DNA of 64,000 nt, from positions 186,001-250,000 of the forward strand of contig NZ_BCYO01000005.1 in the NCBI RefSeq assembly GCF_001598235.1, in the 5' to 3' direction. Position 1 is the stretch's first letter, and the number at the start of each line of letters is the position of its first letter. The position numbers and the translations under genes are program-made. The DNA comes from Polaromonas jejuensis NBRC 106434. Lineage in GTDB: Bacteria; Pseudomonadota; Gammaproteobacteria; Burkholderiales; Burkholderiaceae_C. Of the stretch, positions 21,085-36,300 are shown piece by piece. The notes beneath the pieces were generated by a model. That model did no database searches. It was not told the DNA's origin and saw only the letters and a list, made by a program, of their open reading frames with translations.

Positions 21085-24000
21085 GTGCGTCTCAATTCGA
21101 TCAAGTTATCAGGGTTTAAATCGTTCGCGGAGCCCACCAATTTTGTACTGCCCGGCCAGCTGATCGGCGTGGTCGGACCCAATGGTTGCGGCAAATCCAA
21201 CATCATGGATGCGGTGCGCTGGGTGCTGGGCGAAAGCAAGGCCTCCGAGCTGCGCGGCGAGTCCATGCAGGACGTGATCTTCAACGGCACCAACACCCGC
21301 AAACCCGCCAGCAGGTCCAGCGTGGAGCTGGTGTTTGACAACGCCGACCAGCGCGCCGGCGGCCAGTGGGGCCATTTTGCCGAGATTGCCGTCAAGCGCG
21401 TGCTGACGCGCGACGGCACGTCGAGCTACTACCTCAACAACCAGCCGGTGCGCCGCCGCGACGTGCAGGACGTGTTCCTGGGTACCGGTCTGGGCCCGCG
21501 TGCCTACGCCATCATCGGCCAGGGCACCATCAGCCGCATCATCGAGTCCAAGCCCGAAGAGCTGCGGCTGTTCCTCGAAGAAGCCGCCGGCGTTTCCAAA
21601 TACAAGGAGCGCCGCCGCGAAACCGCCAACCGCCTCTCGGACACGCGCGAAAACCTGACCCGCGTGGAAGACATCCTGCGCGAACTCAATGCCAACCTGG
21701 AACGGCTGGAAAAGCAGGCCGAGGTGGCCACGCGCTACAACAGGCTGCAGGCCGATGGCAGCCTGAAACAGCACCAGCTGTGGTTCCTCAAGCGCGGCGA
21801 GAGCGAAGCCGACCAGGCCAAGGTCAAGGCCGAGGCCGAAAAGGCCGTGAACGACCTGGACAGCCGCGTCGCCGACCTGCGCCACGTCGAGGCCGACCTG
21901 GAAACCATACGCCAGGCGCATTATTCGGCCGGCGACCAGGTCAACCAGGCGCAGGGCAAGCTCTATGAGGCCAGCGCCGAGGTGGGACGGCTGGAGGCCG
22001 AGATCCGCTTTGTGGTCGATGGCCGCCTGCGCGTGGAGCAGCGCCTGACCCAGCTGCGCGAGCAAACCGCCCAATGGGCCACGCGCAAGGAAGACGCCGC
22101 CATTGAAACCGAAAGCCTGGAAGGGCAGGCGGTGGAGGCTGAAGAGCGCGCCGAATTGCTGGCCGCGCAGGCGGAGGAACAGGTGAGCCAGCTGCCGGCG
22201 CTCGAAGAAGCCTTGCGCCAGGCCCAGGCCAAGGCCAATGAACAGCGCACCGGCGTGGCCCAGGTGCAGCAGCAGATCCAGGTGCTGGCGGCCGACCAGC
22301 GCAATATCGAAGAGCAATCGCGCGCATTGGGCTTGCGCCATGAGCGGCTGACGGCCGACCGCAACGCGCTCAATGCGCCGGATGAAGCGCGTCTGGCCAA
22401 CCTCAGCACGCAATTTGCCGGCGCGCAGGAGGCGCAGGCCATGGCCGAGGCCCGCTTGCAGGAGCTGACCGAAACCGTGCCGCAGCTCGACGAAGAGCGC
22501 CGTACGCTGCAGCAGGCGGTCAATGCCGAATCGGCCAAGCGGGCGGATCTGTCGGCGCGCATGGAGGCGCTCAAGGCGCTGCAGGAAAAAGTCAAAACCG
22601 ACGGCAAGCTCAAGCCCTGGCTGGCCAAGCACGGCCTGGACAGCCTGCAAGGCCTGTGGAGCCGCATTCACATTGAGCAAGGCTGGGAAAATGCGCTGGA
22701 AGCGGCGCTGCGCGAGCGACTGGGCGCTCTCGAAGTCAGCCGCCTGGAGATGGTGCGCGGCTTTGCCGGCACGGACGGACGCGACACCCCGCCGGCCAAG
22801 CTCTCGTTTTACACGCCGCCCCAAGCCGCGGCGCCCGGCCGTTCCAATGCGGCGATCAGCCTCAAGCCGCTGACCGATCTGCTGCGCCTCAACGATGCCG
22901 GCCAGTCGGCGTTGCTGGGCGACTGGCTGCACGGCTGCTACACCGCTCACAGTCTGGACGACGCGATGGCGGCACGCGGGCAACTGCAGGCCGGTGAAGT
23001 GATTCACGTCAAGAGCGGCCACGCCGTGACGCACCACAGCGTGAGTTTTTATGCGCAGGATTCCGAGCAGGCCGGTTTGCTGGCACGGGCGCAGGAAATC
23101 GAAAACCTCGACAAGCAGCTCAAGGCCCAGGCCCTGATCAGCGAGGAAGCCCGTTCGGCATTGATACGCGCCGAAGCGGCCTACGCCGACGCGGCCCAGC
23201 GCCTGGCCACGGCCCGCCGTGAGGCCACGGAAGGCCAGAGCCGCACCCATGAGTTGCAGGTCGAGGTGCTGCGCCTGACGCAATTGGCCGAGCAGACCCG
23301 CGCGCGCAGCGAACAGATCCAGGCCGACATGGCCGAAATTGAGGCGCAACAGCGCGAGCTGCAGGAGCGCAAGGTCACGGCAGAGGCCCGTTTTGAAGAG
23401 CTGGACATGCAGCTGGCCGACACCCAGGAGCGGCACGCGCAGTTTGACGACCGTGTCATTGAGATCGAGCGTCGCCTGGGCGAGTCGCGCGAGCAGCAGC
23501 GCACGCTGGAGCGCCAGGCCCAGGAAGCGCAGTTTGCGCTGCGCAGCCTGGCGTCGCGCCGCGAAGAATTGACCCGCTCCATCGCCATTGCCGCCCAGCA
23601 GGCGGCCTCGATTGCCAGCGAAGAAGAGCGCGCCAGGGAAGAGCTGTCGCGCCTGACCGACGCGGCCGCGCAGGCCGGCCTGCAGAATGCGCTCAGCGTC
23701 AAGCTGGAGCGCGAAGCCGATCTGGGCGCCAAACGCAGCCAGTACGATGACCTGACCAGCAAACTGCGCGCCAGCGATGAACGGCGTTTGCAGCTGGAGC
23801 GCGAACTCGATCCCCTGCGCCAGCGCATCACCGAGTTCCAGCTCAAGGAGCAGGCCGCGCGCCTGGGCTTTGAGCAGTACGAGCAGTTGCTGGCCGATGC
23901 CCAGGCCGACCTGGCCGCCGTGGCGCAGTCCATTGAAGTGGGCAACGTCCGCCTGACCGGATTGCAGGGCGAGATTGACCGCATCAACCGTGAAATCCAG

Positions 24001-24621
24001 TCGCTGGGCGCCGTCAACCTGGCCGCGCTGGACGAACTGGGCACGGCCCGCGAACGCAAGCAGTTCCTCGACGCCCAGTCGGCCGACCTGAACGAAGCCA
24101 TGGCGACGCTGGAAGACGCGATCAAGAAAATCGACGTGGAAACGCGCGACTTGCTGGGCAGCACCTTTGAAACCGTCAACGGGCATTTTGGCCGCATGTT
24201 CCCCGAGCTGTTTGGCGGCGGCAATGCCAAACTCATGATGACGGGCGAGGAAATCCTCGATGCCGGTGTGCAGGTCATGGCCCAGCCGCCCGGCAAGAAG
24301 AACCAGACGATTCATTTGCTGTCGGGCGGCGAGAAGGCGCTGACGGCGATCGCGCTGGTGTTTGCCATCTTCCAGCTCAACCCGGCACCGTTTTGCCTGC
24401 TGGACGAGGTCGACGCGCCGCTGGACGACGCCAACACCGAGCGCTATGCCAAGCTGGTGTCCAGCATGAGTCGTGAAACCCAGTTTTTGTTCATCAGCCA
24501 CAACAAGATCGCCATGGAAATGGCCGAACAGCTGATTGGCGTGACCATGCAGGAGCAGGGCGTCTCGCGCATTGTGGCGGTGGACATGGAAGCGGCCATC
24601 GGCTTTGCCGAAACCGCCTGA
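21085..24621 (+). CDS. smc: Chromosome segregation ATPase SMC
   Basis: A 1178-residue condensin subunit starting with GTG. The N-terminal head has Walker A G-P-N-G-C-G-K-S-N at about residues 32-40; two long coiled coils (about 170-500 and 660-1000) flank a hinge (about 515-650); the C-terminal head has the signature L-S-G-G-E-K-A-L-T and Walker B F-C-L-L-D-E-V-D-A-P-L-D-D. SMC compacts and organises sister chromosomes with ScpA/ScpB, which are not in the window. It is followed eight bases later by zipA. Confidence 0.97.
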   Translation: MRLNSIKLSGFKSFAEPTNFVLPGQLIGVVGPNGCGKSNIMDAVRWVLGESKASELRGESMQDVIFNGTNTRKPASRSSVELVFDNADQRAGGQWGHFAEIAVKRVLTRDGTSSYYLNNQPVRRRDVQDVFLGTGLGPRAYAIIGQGTISRIIESKPEELRLFLEEAAGVSKYKERRRETANRLSDTRENLTRVEDILRELNANLERLEKQAEVATRYNRLQADGSLKQHQLWFLKRGESEADQAKVKAEAEKAVNDLDSRVADLRHVEADLETIRQAHYSAGDQVNQAQGKLYEASAEVGRLEAEIRFVVDGRLRVEQRLTQLREQTAQWATRKEDAAIETESLEGQAVEAEERAELLAAQAEEQVSQLPALEEALRQAQAKANEQRTGVAQVQQQIQVLAADQRNIEEQSRALGLRHERLTADRNALNAPDEARLANLSTQFAGAQEAQAMAEARLQELTETVPQLDEERRTLQQAVNAESAKRADLSARMEALKALQEKVKTDGKLKPWLAKHGLDSLQGLWSRIHIEQGWENALEAALRERLGALEVSRLEMVRGFAGTDGRDTPPAKLSFYTPPQAAAPGRSNAAISLKPLTDLLRLNDAGQSALLGDWLHGCYTAHSLDDAMAARGQLQAGEVIHVKSGHAVTHHSVSFYAQDSEQAGLLARAQEIENLDKQLKAQALISEEARSALIRAEAAYADAAQRLATARREATEGQSRTHELQVEVLRLTQLAEQTRARSEQIQADMAEIEAQQRELQERKVTAEARFEELDMQLADTQERHAQFDDRVIEIERRLGESREQQRTLERQAQEAQFALRSLASRREELTRSIAIAAQQAASIASEEERAREELSRLTDAAAQAGLQNALSVKLEREADLGAKRSQYDDLTSKLRASDERRLQLERELDPLRQRITEFQLKEQAARLGFEQYEQLLADAQADLAAVAQSIEVGNVRLTGLQGEIDRINREIQSLGAVNLAALDELGTARERKQFLDAQSADLNEAMATLEDAIKKIDVETRDLLGSTFETVNGHFGRMFPELFGGGNAKLMMTGEEILDAGVQVMAQPPGKKNQTIHLLSGGEKALTAIALVFAIFQLNPAPFCLLDEVDAPLDDANTERYAKLVSSMSRETQFLFISHNKIAMEMAEQLIGVTMQEQGVSRIVAVDMEAAIGFAETA

Positions 24622-24628
24622 GCCGACC

Positions 24629-27903
<3,275 letters not shown>

Positions 27904-28012
27904 CTCCCGCGCCTGGCCGAGCGCTGCTTACATGGCGTTACGGGCCTTTGCACGGCAGATGTCAGGCGGTGCAAGGCGCCAGGCGTTAAAGCTCTGAATA
28001 CAGGAGCTTTTC

Positions 28013-28210
28013 ATGAACTACATGCGCTTTTCGGGTTTGCTGGCAACGGCCGGCCTGGCCGCCTTATTGTCCGGTTGCGTGGTGGCGCCCATAGGGCCGC
28101 GCCCCTATGCCGTGTATCCGGCACCCGCTGTTTATGTGGATCCGGCGCCCGTCGTTGTCGTGCCCGCGCCCGGCTACTACGGCTATCGCGGTTACAGGCA
28201 CTGGCGTTGA
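28013..28210 (+). CDS. Small Pro/Tyr-rich putative lipoprotein
   Basis: A 65-residue protein with a signal peptide and lipobox L-L-S-G-C (Cys22). The mature part is P-x-P-V and Tyr/Gly-rich and ends R-G-Y-R-H-W-R. AGGAG lies about eight bases before the ATG. The family of short surface lipoproteins with repeated A-P-V-V-V is common in Burkholderiales, and function is unknown. It stands alone between ligA and def. Confidence 0.75.
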   Translation: MNYMRFSGLLATAGLAALLSGCVVAPIGPRPYAVYPAPAVYVDPAPVVVVPAPGYYGYRGYRHWR

Positions 28211-28266
28211 CTGACGCCAGTGGGGTCAAGTCGGCATGAATGCCTTTGCGCCGCGATAATCGGTGC

Positions 28267-28806
28267 ATGACCATTCGCGAAATTCTCAAAATGGGCGATG
28301 AGCGCCTGCTGCGCGTTGCCCAGCCCGTCACCGCCTTCGACACGGATGAGCTGCACCTGCTGATCAGTGACATGTTCGATACCATGCGGGCCGTGAATGG
28401 CGCGGGCCTGGCGGCGCCGCAGATCGGCGTTGATTTGCAGCTGGTCATTTTTGGCACCGACCAGGCCAATCCGCGCTATCCCAACGCCCCGCTGGTGCCG
28501 CGCACGGTCTTGCTGAACCCCGTCATCACGCCCTTGAGCGCGGATGAAGAGAGCGACTGGGAGGGCTGCCTTTCCGTCCCCGGTCTGCGCGGCATGGTGC
28601 CGCGCTTCTCGGACATTCGCTATGTCGGCTCTGACCAGTATGGCGATCCGATTGACCGAACGGCGCATGGATTTCACGCCCGCGTGGTGCAGCATGAATG
28701 CGACCACCTGATAGGCAAGCTCTACCCCATGCGTATCCGCGACTTCAGCCAGTTCGGCTATACCGAGGTGCTTTTCCCGGGAATGGACGCATCGACCGAC
28801 GACTGA
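28267..28806 (+). CDS. def: Peptide deformylase
   Basis: A 179-residue metalloenzyme that removes the formyl group from nascent proteins. The three family motifs are present: [15 protein letters not shown] (metal Cys) and H-E-C-D-H-L (two metal His and catalytic Glu). ATG 28267 matches the conserved [10 protein letters not shown] start; the frame is open 27 bases further up. There is no fmt neighbour, and W-E-G-C-L-S and Q-H-E-C-D-H resemble the second deformylase copy common in Burkholderiales. Confidence 0.94.
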   Translation: MTIREILKMGDERLLRVAQPVTAFDTDELHLLISDMFDTMRAVNGAGLAAPQIGVDLQLVIFGTDQANPRYPNAPLVPRTVLLNPVITPLSADEESDWEGCLSVPGLRGMVPRFSDIRYVGSDQYGDPIDRTAHGFHARVVQHECDHLIGKLYPMRIRDFSQFGYTEVLFPGMDASTDD

Positions 28807-28915
28807 GCGGCCCAGGCAGCAGGTCTGAGGCAAAGGCGTACACTGAACCGGACCGCTTTGGCCGTCACGGGTGTTTTTGCCCGGGTTGAGCGTGTTGTGC
28901 GCAGGAAGTTTTCGT

Positions 28916-29626
28916 ATGTCACATGCGCCCGCTTTGGGGCTTGCCGGGGCGATCATGCCGGTGGCCTCATTGCCGTACCAGCTGAAATTTGAAACTGTGA
29001 GTGGCAGCGGGGATGACCTGCAATTGCGCTCCCTGCTGGACAGGCAGCAATTTCACGACCCCTTGGGCGAGGCGGAGCGGGAAGGCATTTCCTCTTCAGC
29101 CTGGCCGATCTTTGGCCTGCTGTGGCCGTCAGGCCGGGTGCTGGCCCATGTCATGCTGACCTTCGAGCTCGGCGGCAAGCGGATTCTGGAGTTGGGGTGT
29201 GGACTGGCGCTGGCCAGCCTTGTCGTTCATCGGCGAGGCGGCAACATCACAGCCAGCGACTGCCACCCGCTGGCGGCTGGCTTTTTGCTGGAAAACCTCA
29301 AGCTCAACCAGCTGCCCGCCATGAAGTACCAGGTCGGGAACTGGTCACGCGACAACCCGCTGCTGGCGCGTTTTGACCTGATCATCGGCAGCGATGTGCT
29401 CTATGACCGCGGACAACCGCAAGTGCTTTCGCAGTTCATAGACAAGCATGTGCAGCCGGACGGGGAGGTATTGATTGTCGACCCCGACCGTGGCAACCGG
29501 GCCAGCTTCAACCGCAAAATGGACTTGCTGGGCTATTCGCACACCGAGACACGTATTTCCACGCTTCCCGGCGGCGGCCGCTACAAGGGACGACTGCTCA
29601 GATACCTCAAGGCCTCCGCGCACTGA
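28916..29626 (+). CDS. SAM-dependent methyltransferase, lysine methyltransferase (PF10294)-like
   Basis: A 236-residue class I methyltransferase. The SAM motif is L-E-L-G-C-G-L-A-L-A-S at about residues 86-96, A-S-D-C-H is the acidic motif and I-I-G-S-D-V-L-Y-D resembles the D-V-x-Y-D of the METTL21-type protein lysine methyltransferases. ATG 28916 has AGGAAG nearby. It is convergent with glnD (32 bases between stops). The target is unknown. Confidence 0.8.
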   Translation: MSHAPALGLAGAIMPVASLPYQLKFETVSGSGDDLQLRSLLDRQQFHDPLGEAEREGISSSAWPIFGLLWPSGRVLAHVMLTFELGGKRILELGCGLALASLVVHRRGGNITASDCHPLAAGFLLENLKLNQLPAMKYQVGNWSRDNPLLARFDLIIGSDVLYDRGQPQVLSQFIDKHVQPDGEVLIVDPDRGNRASFNRKMDLLGYSHTETRISTLPGGGRYKGRLLRYLKASAH

Positions 29627-29658
29627 AGGCGTAAAAACAAGGGCGCGGAGCCGCCGCC

Positions 29659-32250
29659 TCAGGCGTTCAGCGCTTCCAGCAGTTCGGTTTCAATGGCAAT
29701 TTGCGCCTTGTTGTGCTGAAGCTCGGGGCCGTCAATCAGGAAGGTGTCTTCCACGCGCTCGCCCAGGGTGGTGACCTTGGCCAGCTGCAGATTGATGCGG
29801 TGCCGGGCCAGCACCCGCGCGATCAGGTACAGCAGCCCGACGCGGTCACTGGCCGACACGCTGAGCAACCAGCGCTGGGCTTTTTCGTCCGGCCGCAAGT
29901 CCACGCGGGGTGCAATCGGAAAGCTTTTGACGCGGCGTGACACCCGGCCTTTGCCGGGCGGGGGCAGGGGACGCTGCTCCTCTATGGTTCGATCCAGGTC
30001 GGCCTCGACCATGCCGGCCAGCTCCCGGTAGTGCTCGGCCAGTGTCGGGCTGACGACCTGGAAGGTGTCCAGCGCGTAGCCGTTGTTGGCGGTGTGGATC
30101 TTGGCGTCCAGAATGCTGAAACCGGCCTGGTCGAAGTAGCCGCAGATGCGGGCGAACAGGTCGGGCGCATCGGGCGTGTAGACCAGCACCTGCATGCCTT
30201 CGCCGGCCAGCGAGCGGCGGGCCCGCACAATCGCCTTGGCCTTGCCCACATGGCGCGACAGCTGGCGCGCATGCCAGGCAATGTCGCTCGCCTCGTGGCG
30301 CATGAAATAACTCACATCCAGCGTGTCCCACAAGGCTTTGTGCGCCTCGAACGGTTCGGCATGCAGGGCCAGGGCGGTGAGGGCTTCGCGTTTGCGCGCT
30401 TCCACCTCCGCATCGGCATCGGGCGCGCGGCCGCCCAGCACGCGCAGCGTGTAGCGGTACAGGTCTTCGAGCAGCTTGCCCTTCCAGGCATTCCAGACTT
30501 TCGGGCTGGTGCCGCGAATATCGGCCACCGTGAGCAGGTACAGCGCCGTGAGATAGCGTTCATTGCCGACGCGTTTGGCAAACGCGGCAATCACTTCCGG
30601 GTTGCTCAGGTCTTCCTTCTGCGCGATGCGGCTCATGCTCAGGTGCTCGCCCACCAGAAACTCGATCAGCCGCGCATCTTCTGCCGCAATGCCGTGCTGG
30701 CGGCAGAACACGCGCACGTCCTTGCAGCCCAGTTCGGAATGGTCGCCGCCGCGGCCCTTGGCAATGTCGTGAAACAGCGCCGCGATGTACAAGATCCAGG
30801 GCTTGTCCCAGCCCGCCGCGAGTTGCGAGCACATCGGGTATTCATGCGAATGCTCGGCCATGAAGAAGCGCCGTACATTGCGCAGCACCATCAGGATGTG
30901 CTGGTCGACCGTGTACACATGGAACAGGTCGTGCTGCATCTGCCCGACGATGTTGCGGAAGACCCAGAGGTAGCGCCCGAGCACCGAGGTCTGGTTCATC
31001 AGCCGCATGGCGTGGGTGATGCCTTCGGGCTGCTGCAGGATGCGCCGGAAGGTGTCGCGGTTGACCGGGTCGCGGCGGAACTGGCTGTTCATCACGCCCC
31101 GCGCGTTGTAGAGCGCCCGCAGGGTGCGTGCCGACAGGCCCTTGATCCCTACCGTGGTTTCATACAGCAAAAAGGTCTCAAGGATGGCGTGCGGGTTGCG
31201 AACATAGAGATCATCACTGGCGACTTCCAGCATGCCGGCCTTGTCCAGGAAGCGCTCGTTGATGGGGCGGGGCACGTAGGTGTTGGGATTGAGCCGCTCT
31301 TCAATATTGAGCAGCAGAATCTGGTTGAGCTGGCTCACCGCCTTGGCGGCCCAGTAGTAGCGGCGCATCAGCGCTTCGCTGGCGCGGCGCGGCAGTTTGC
31401 TGCCGTCGTCAGCGTGTGCAGAGTAGCCGAATGATTCGGCGACCGCTGTTTGCAGGTCAAACACCAGCCGGTCTTCGCGGCGTCCCGCAATGATGTGCAG
31501 ACGCGCCCGTATCAGGCTGAGCAAGGCCTCATTGGCCTTGATCTGGCGAACCTCAAAGGCGGTGGCCAGGCCACTGCGCGCCAGATCGTCCCAGGACTTG
31601 CCCAAGCCCGCCGCCCGCGCCACCCAGAGCACGACCTGGAGATCGCGCAAGCCCCCGGGCGACTCCTTGCAGTTGGGCTCCAGCGCGTAGGGCGTATTCT
31701 CAAACTTGTTGTGGCGCTGGCGCAGTTCCAGCGTTTTGGCGACAAAAAAGGCCTGGGGGTCGAGCGCCTCTTCAAACTGCTGTTGCAGGCTCTGGAAGTT
31801 CTTTTGATCGCCCGCAATCAGGCGCGCCTCCAGCAACGAGGTTTGCACCGTGACGTCCTTGACGGCTTCTTCCACGCAGTCGCGCAGGGTCCGGACGCTG
31901 GAGCCGATTTCGAGTCCGCTGTCCCAGCAACTGCCGATGAAGCCTTCGATTTTGGCCTTCAGAGCGAGATCGTCGTCCAGGCGCGCATCGTCCGGCAACA
32001 GCAGCAGCACATCGACATCGGAATGGGGGAACAGCTCGCCCCGGCCATAGCCGCCGGTGGCCACCAGGCAGATGCTGACGGGAAAGCCGGCACGCCGCCA
32101 CAGCAGCTTCAGGGTGTGGTCCGTGTGCTTGGCCAGCTTTTTCAGCAGGCTGTGAATGCCGCGGGAGGAGGCGCCACTGCTGGCCAGCGAGGCCAGCAGG
32201 GCGATTTTGCCCGAGCGGTATTGCTCGCGCAGCTGGGCCAGTTCAGTCAT
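29659..32250 (-). CDS. glnD: Bifunctional uridylyltransferase/uridylyl-removing enzyme GlnD
   Basis: An 863-residue nitrogen sensor that uridylylates PII proteins when glutamine is low and reverses it when high. The nucleotidyltransferase domain has [15 protein letters not shown] near residue 70, the HD domain has [13 protein letters not shown] near 485, and two ACT domains fill the last 170 residues. Downstream of map on the same strand with a 61-base gap. No glnB or glnK lies in the window. Confidence 0.96.
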   Translation of the reverse strand: MTELAQLREQYRSGKIALLASLASSGASSRGIHSLLKKLAKHTDHTLKLLWRRAGFPVSICLVATGGYGRGELFPHSDVDVLLLLPDDARLDDDLALKAKIEGFIGSCWDSGLEIGSSVRTLRDCVEEAVKDVTVQTSLLEARLIAGDQKNFQSLQQQFEEALDPQAFFVAKTLELRQRHNKFENTPYALEPNCKESPGGLRDLQVVLWVARAAGLGKSWDDLARSGLATAFEVRQIKANEALLSLIRARLHIIAGRREDRLVFDLQTAVAESFGYSAHADDGSKLPRRASEALMRRYYWAAKAVSQLNQILLLNIEERLNPNTYVPRPINERFLDKAGMLEVASDDLYVRNPHAILETFLLYETTVGIKGLSARTLRALYNARGVMNSQFRRDPVNRDTFRRILQQPEGITHAMRLMNQTSVLGRYLWVFRNIVGQMQHDLFHVYTVDQHILMVLRNVRRFFMAEHSHEYPMCSQLAAGWDKPWILYIAALFHDIAKGRGGDHSELGCKDVRVFCRQHGIAAEDARLIEFLVGEHLSMSRIAQKEDLSNPEVIAAFAKRVGNERYLTALYLLTVADIRGTSPKVWNAWKGKLLEDLYRYTLRVLGGRAPDADAEVEARKREALTALALHAEPFEAHKALWDTLDVSYFMRHEASDIAWHARQLSRHVGKAKAIVRARRSLAGEGMQVLVYTPDAPDLFARICGYFDQAGFSILDAKIHTANNGYALDTFQVVSPTLAEHYRELAGMVEADLDRTIEEQRPLPPPGKGRVSRRVKSFPIAPRVDLRPDEKAQRWLLSVSASDRVGLLYLIARVLARHRINLQLAKVTTLGERVEDTFLIDGPELQHNKAQIAIETELLEALNA

Positions 32251-32311
32251 GGGCAGTTTGGCGGTGGCGCCAGATCAAAGAAAGGGCGCAAGGCAATACT
32301 GCAGGCCTGAA

Positions 32312-33148
32312 TCAGGCGCTGGCGACAGCCTGTGCGGGGATGTTTTGCGGCACAAAAGCCGGAATCGGCGGGCTGCCTGCCGACAGCGTCAGCACTTCAT
32401 AACCGGTTTCGGTGACCAGCACGGTGTGTTCCCACTGGGCTGACAGTGAATGGTCACGCGTCACGATGCTCCAGCCGTCCTTTTCGGGGCCGTCCTTGAT
32501 GTCGCGCTTGCCGGCGTTGATCATGGGCTCTATCGTGAAAATCATGCCGGGCTGGAGCTCTTCCAGCGTCCCGGGGCGGCCGTAGTGCAGCACCTGGGGT
32601 TCTTCATGGAAGCCCTTGCCAATGCCATGGCCGCAGAATTCGCGCACCACGGAAAAGCCGTTTTTCTCGGCAAAGGTCTGGATCGCATGGCCGATGTCGC
32701 CGAGCCGGGCGCCGGGCTTGACGCGCATGATGCCCTGCCACATGGATTCATACGTGATGTGGCAGAGCCGTTTGGCGGCAATGGAGCAGTCGCCAATCAA
32801 ATACATGCGGCTGTTGTCGCCGTGCCAGCCGTCCTTGATGACGGTCACGTCCACGTTGACGATATCGCCTTTTTTGAGCGGCTTGTCATTGGGAATGCCG
32901 TGGCAGACCTGGTGGTTGACCGAGGTGCACAGGGACTTGGGGTAGGGCACATAGCCGGGCGGCTGGTAGTTCAGGGTGGCGGAAATCGAGCCCTGCTGAG
33001 CCATGCACTCCGACGCCAGACGGTCAATGTCGTTGGTGGTGATGCCCGGTTTGATGAACGGGGTGATGTAGTCCAGCACCTCGGATGCGAGTCTGCCGGC
33101 CACGCGCATGCCTTCAATACCTGCGGCATCTTTGTAAGTAATACTCAT
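32312..33148 (-). CDS. map: Methionine aminopeptidase, type I
   Basis: A 278-residue dimetal peptidase that removes N-terminal Met from nascent proteins. Metal ligands are visible in V-N-V-D-V-T, H-G-D-N-S-R-M, E-F-C-G-H-G-I-G, T-I-E-P-M and W-E-H-T-V. ATG 33148 (MSITYKDAAGIEGMRVAG) is the conserved start. It works after peptide deformylase, encoded 4 kb away. It shares a 243-base divergent region with purL. Confidence 0.96.
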   Translation of the reverse strand: MSITYKDAAGIEGMRVAGRLASEVLDYITPFIKPGITTNDIDRLASECMAQQGSISATLNYQPPGYVPYPKSLCTSVNHQVCHGIPNDKPLKKGDIVNVDVTVIKDGWHGDNSRMYLIGDCSIAAKRLCHITYESMWQGIMRVKPGARLGDIGHAIQTFAEKNGFSVVREFCGHGIGKGFHEEPQVLHYGRPGTLEELQPGMIFTIEPMINAGKRDIKDGPEKDGWSIVTRDHSLSAQWEHTVLVTETGYEVLTLSAGSPPIPAFVPQNIPAQAVASA

Positions 33149-33391
33149 GGTTCGGATTATCCCACCAGGCCAATGGCGATGCATTTTCGGCCGGCGTGCA
33201 AGGGTTTTCTGGTGATGGCGGTGGTATTTGCCAAATTCCTCATGCTGGCGGGCGGCTTGCGGAGTCGCTGATAAAATTACGGGTTAACGCGTAGCCTGCA
33301 GGCCTTTGCCAAACCGTTGGCTGGCGGGCTGCGCGACACCCCAGCAACAGCCCACGAGCTGCCCACCTCTCACTACAAAGCCACCGCCACC

Positions 33392-36300
33392 GTGACCTTG
33401 CACCTGACGACTTTTGAGGGCGAATCCCAGGGCATCAGTGCCCTCAGCGATTTCCGCATTCAGCAACTCCTTCCCCGTCTGCAAACCATCCACGACAAGA
33501 TCGTGGGCATCAGTGCCCGATTTGTGCACCTGGTGGCCACCGAGGCACCGCTGGCCGAGGCCGCAAAAAACCAGTTGGCGGCCTTGCTGAACTACGGCGA
33601 TCCATGCCCTCTGCCGGCGGGTGACGCCGCGGAGGCGCTCACCTTCATCGTCTCACCGCGTTTCGGCACGGTCTCGCCCTGGGCCTCCAAGGCGACGGAC
33701 ATCGCGCACAACTGCGGTTTGGCCGTCAAGCGCATTGAGCGCATCACCGAATACCGCTTGACACTGAAAGCCGGCTTTTTCAGCAACACCGCCTTGTCCG
33801 AAGCGCAGCATGAGCAGGTGGCCGCCTTGCTGCACGACCGCATGACGGAAAGCGTGATGTTCGACCGCGCGCACGCGGCCGGTCTTTTCACGGAATTGCA
33901 GGGCGCCGCGCTGCAGACCATCGATGTGCTGGCCGGCGGCCAGGCCGCGCTGGAACGCGCCAACACCGAGTTCGGCCTGGCGCTGGCCGCCGACGAGATC
34001 GATTACCTGGTGAAGGCCTTCACCCAGCTCCGGCGCAACCCCACCGACGTCGAGCTGATGATGTTTGCGCAGGCCAACAGCGAACATTGCCGCCACAAGA
34101 TTTTCAACGCCGACTTCACGATTGACGGCGTGCCGCAGGAGAAAAGCCTGTTCGGCATGATCCGCAACACCGAGAAACTCCATCCCCAGCACACGGTGGT
34201 GGCTTACTCCGACAACGCCTCCGTCATGGAAGGTGCGCCGGTCCAGCGTTTTTATGCCAAATCGGCCTCCAGCCCTCATGCAGAAGGCGCTACCAGCTAT
34301 CAAAGCTATAGCGAAACCGATGACGTGCTGATGCATGTGCTGATGAAGGTCGAGACGCACAACCACCCCACGGCTATTTCGCCATTCCCAGGCGCCTCTA
34401 CCGGTGCGGGCGGCGAGATCCGCGACGAGGGTGCCACCGGCCGTGGCTCCAAACCCAAGGCCGGCCTGACCGGCTTCACGGTGTCCAGGCTGTTTGACGG
34501 CGATTACGGCAAGCCCGAGCACATCGCCAGCCCGCTGCAAATCATGACCGAGGGCCCGCTGGGCGGCGCGGCCTTCAACAACGAATTCGGCCGGCCCAAC
34601 CTGGCCGGCTATTTCCGCGAGTACGAGCAGACGGTGGGCGGCGAACGCTGGGGTTATCACAAGCCCATCATGATCGCGGGCGGCGTCGGCACGATTGATG
34701 CCGAACTCACCAAAAAGATTCTGTTCCCGGCCGGCACCCTGCTGATCCAGCTGGGCGGCCCCGGCATGCGCATAGGCATGGGCGGCAGTGCGGCCAGCTC
34801 CATGGCCTCCGGCGCCAACGCGGCGCAACTCGACTTTGATTCGGTGCAGCGCGGCAACCCCGAGATCGAACGCCGGGCCCAGGAAGTCATCAACCAGTGC
34901 GCCCAGCTGGGCGCCGCCAACCCGATTCTGGCGATTCACGACGTGGGCGCCGGCGGCTTGTCCAATGCCTTCCCCGAACTGGTCAACGACGCTGGTCGTG
35001 GCGCGCGTTTTGACCTGCGCGCCGTGCCGCTGGAGGAAAGCGGTCTGTCGCCCAAGGAAATCTGGAGCAACGAGAGCCAGGAGCGCTACGTCATGGCGAT
35101 CGCGCCCGAGTCCCTGCCGCAGTTCAAGGCCTTCTGCGAACGCGAGCGCTGCCCCTTTGCGGTGATTGGCGTGGCGACGGAAGAAAAGCAATTGGTGCTG
35201 TCGGACAAGGATGCAGCAGCGCCAGTTGATATGCCCATGAACGTATTGCTGGGCAAGCCGCCCAAAATGCATCGCGACGTCAAAAGCCTGGCCCGCGCCG
35301 TCAAGCCCATCGACCTGACCGGCGTGGATTTGCAGAAAAGCTGTATTGACGTGCTGAGCCACCCGACGGTGGCGTCCAAGCGCTTTCTGATCACCATTGG
35401 CGACCGCACCGTGGGCGGCCTCACGCACCGCGACCAGATGGTCGGCCCCTGGCAGGTGCCCGTGGCCGACTGCGCCGTGACCTTGGCCGACTACAAGGGC
35501 TTTGCCGGCGAGGCCATGAGCATGGGCGAGCGCACGCCGCTGGCCGCCGTCAATGCCGCGGCATCGGGCCGCATGGCCGTGGCCGAGGCCATCACCAACC
35601 TGCTGGCCGCGCCGATCGAGCTGCCGCGCGTGAAACTCTCTGCCAACTGGATGGCCGCCTGCGGTGAGCCCGGCCAGGACGCAGCGCTGTACGAAACCGT
35701 CAAGGCCGTGGGCATGGAACTCTGCCCGGCGCTTGGCGTGTCGATTCCCGTCGGCAAGGATTCGCTGTCCATGCGCACGGTCTGGAGCGAAGACAAGGCG
35801 GGCAAGAAAGTCACTTCGCCGGTCTCGCTGATCGTCAGCGCCTTCGCCACCCTGGCCGATGTGCGCGGCACGCTCACGCCCCAGCTGGACACGCTTGAGG
35901 CCGACACCACGCTGATCCTGATCGACCTGGGCAAGGGCCAGAACCGCATGGGCGGCTCGATCCTGGCGCAAAGCCTGAACCTGGAAGACGGCGCCGTGCC
36001 GGATCTGGACGACCCGCAAGACCTGGTCAACCTGGTCAAGGCCATCAACGCCTTGCGGGCGCAAGGCCAGATCCTGGCCTACCACGACCGCAGCGACGGC
36101 GGCCTGTTCGCCGCGGCCTGTGAAATGGCTTTTGCCGGCCATGTCGGCGTGTCGCTCAATGTCGACATGCTGCTGCTCGAAGGCGACGGCATCAGTGACA
36201 GCCGCATGGACGCGGGCGACAGCAAGAACTGGGCAACCCAGGTCGGGCCGCGCCGCGAAGAACTCACGCTCAAGGCGCTGTTCAATGAAGAGCTGGGCGC

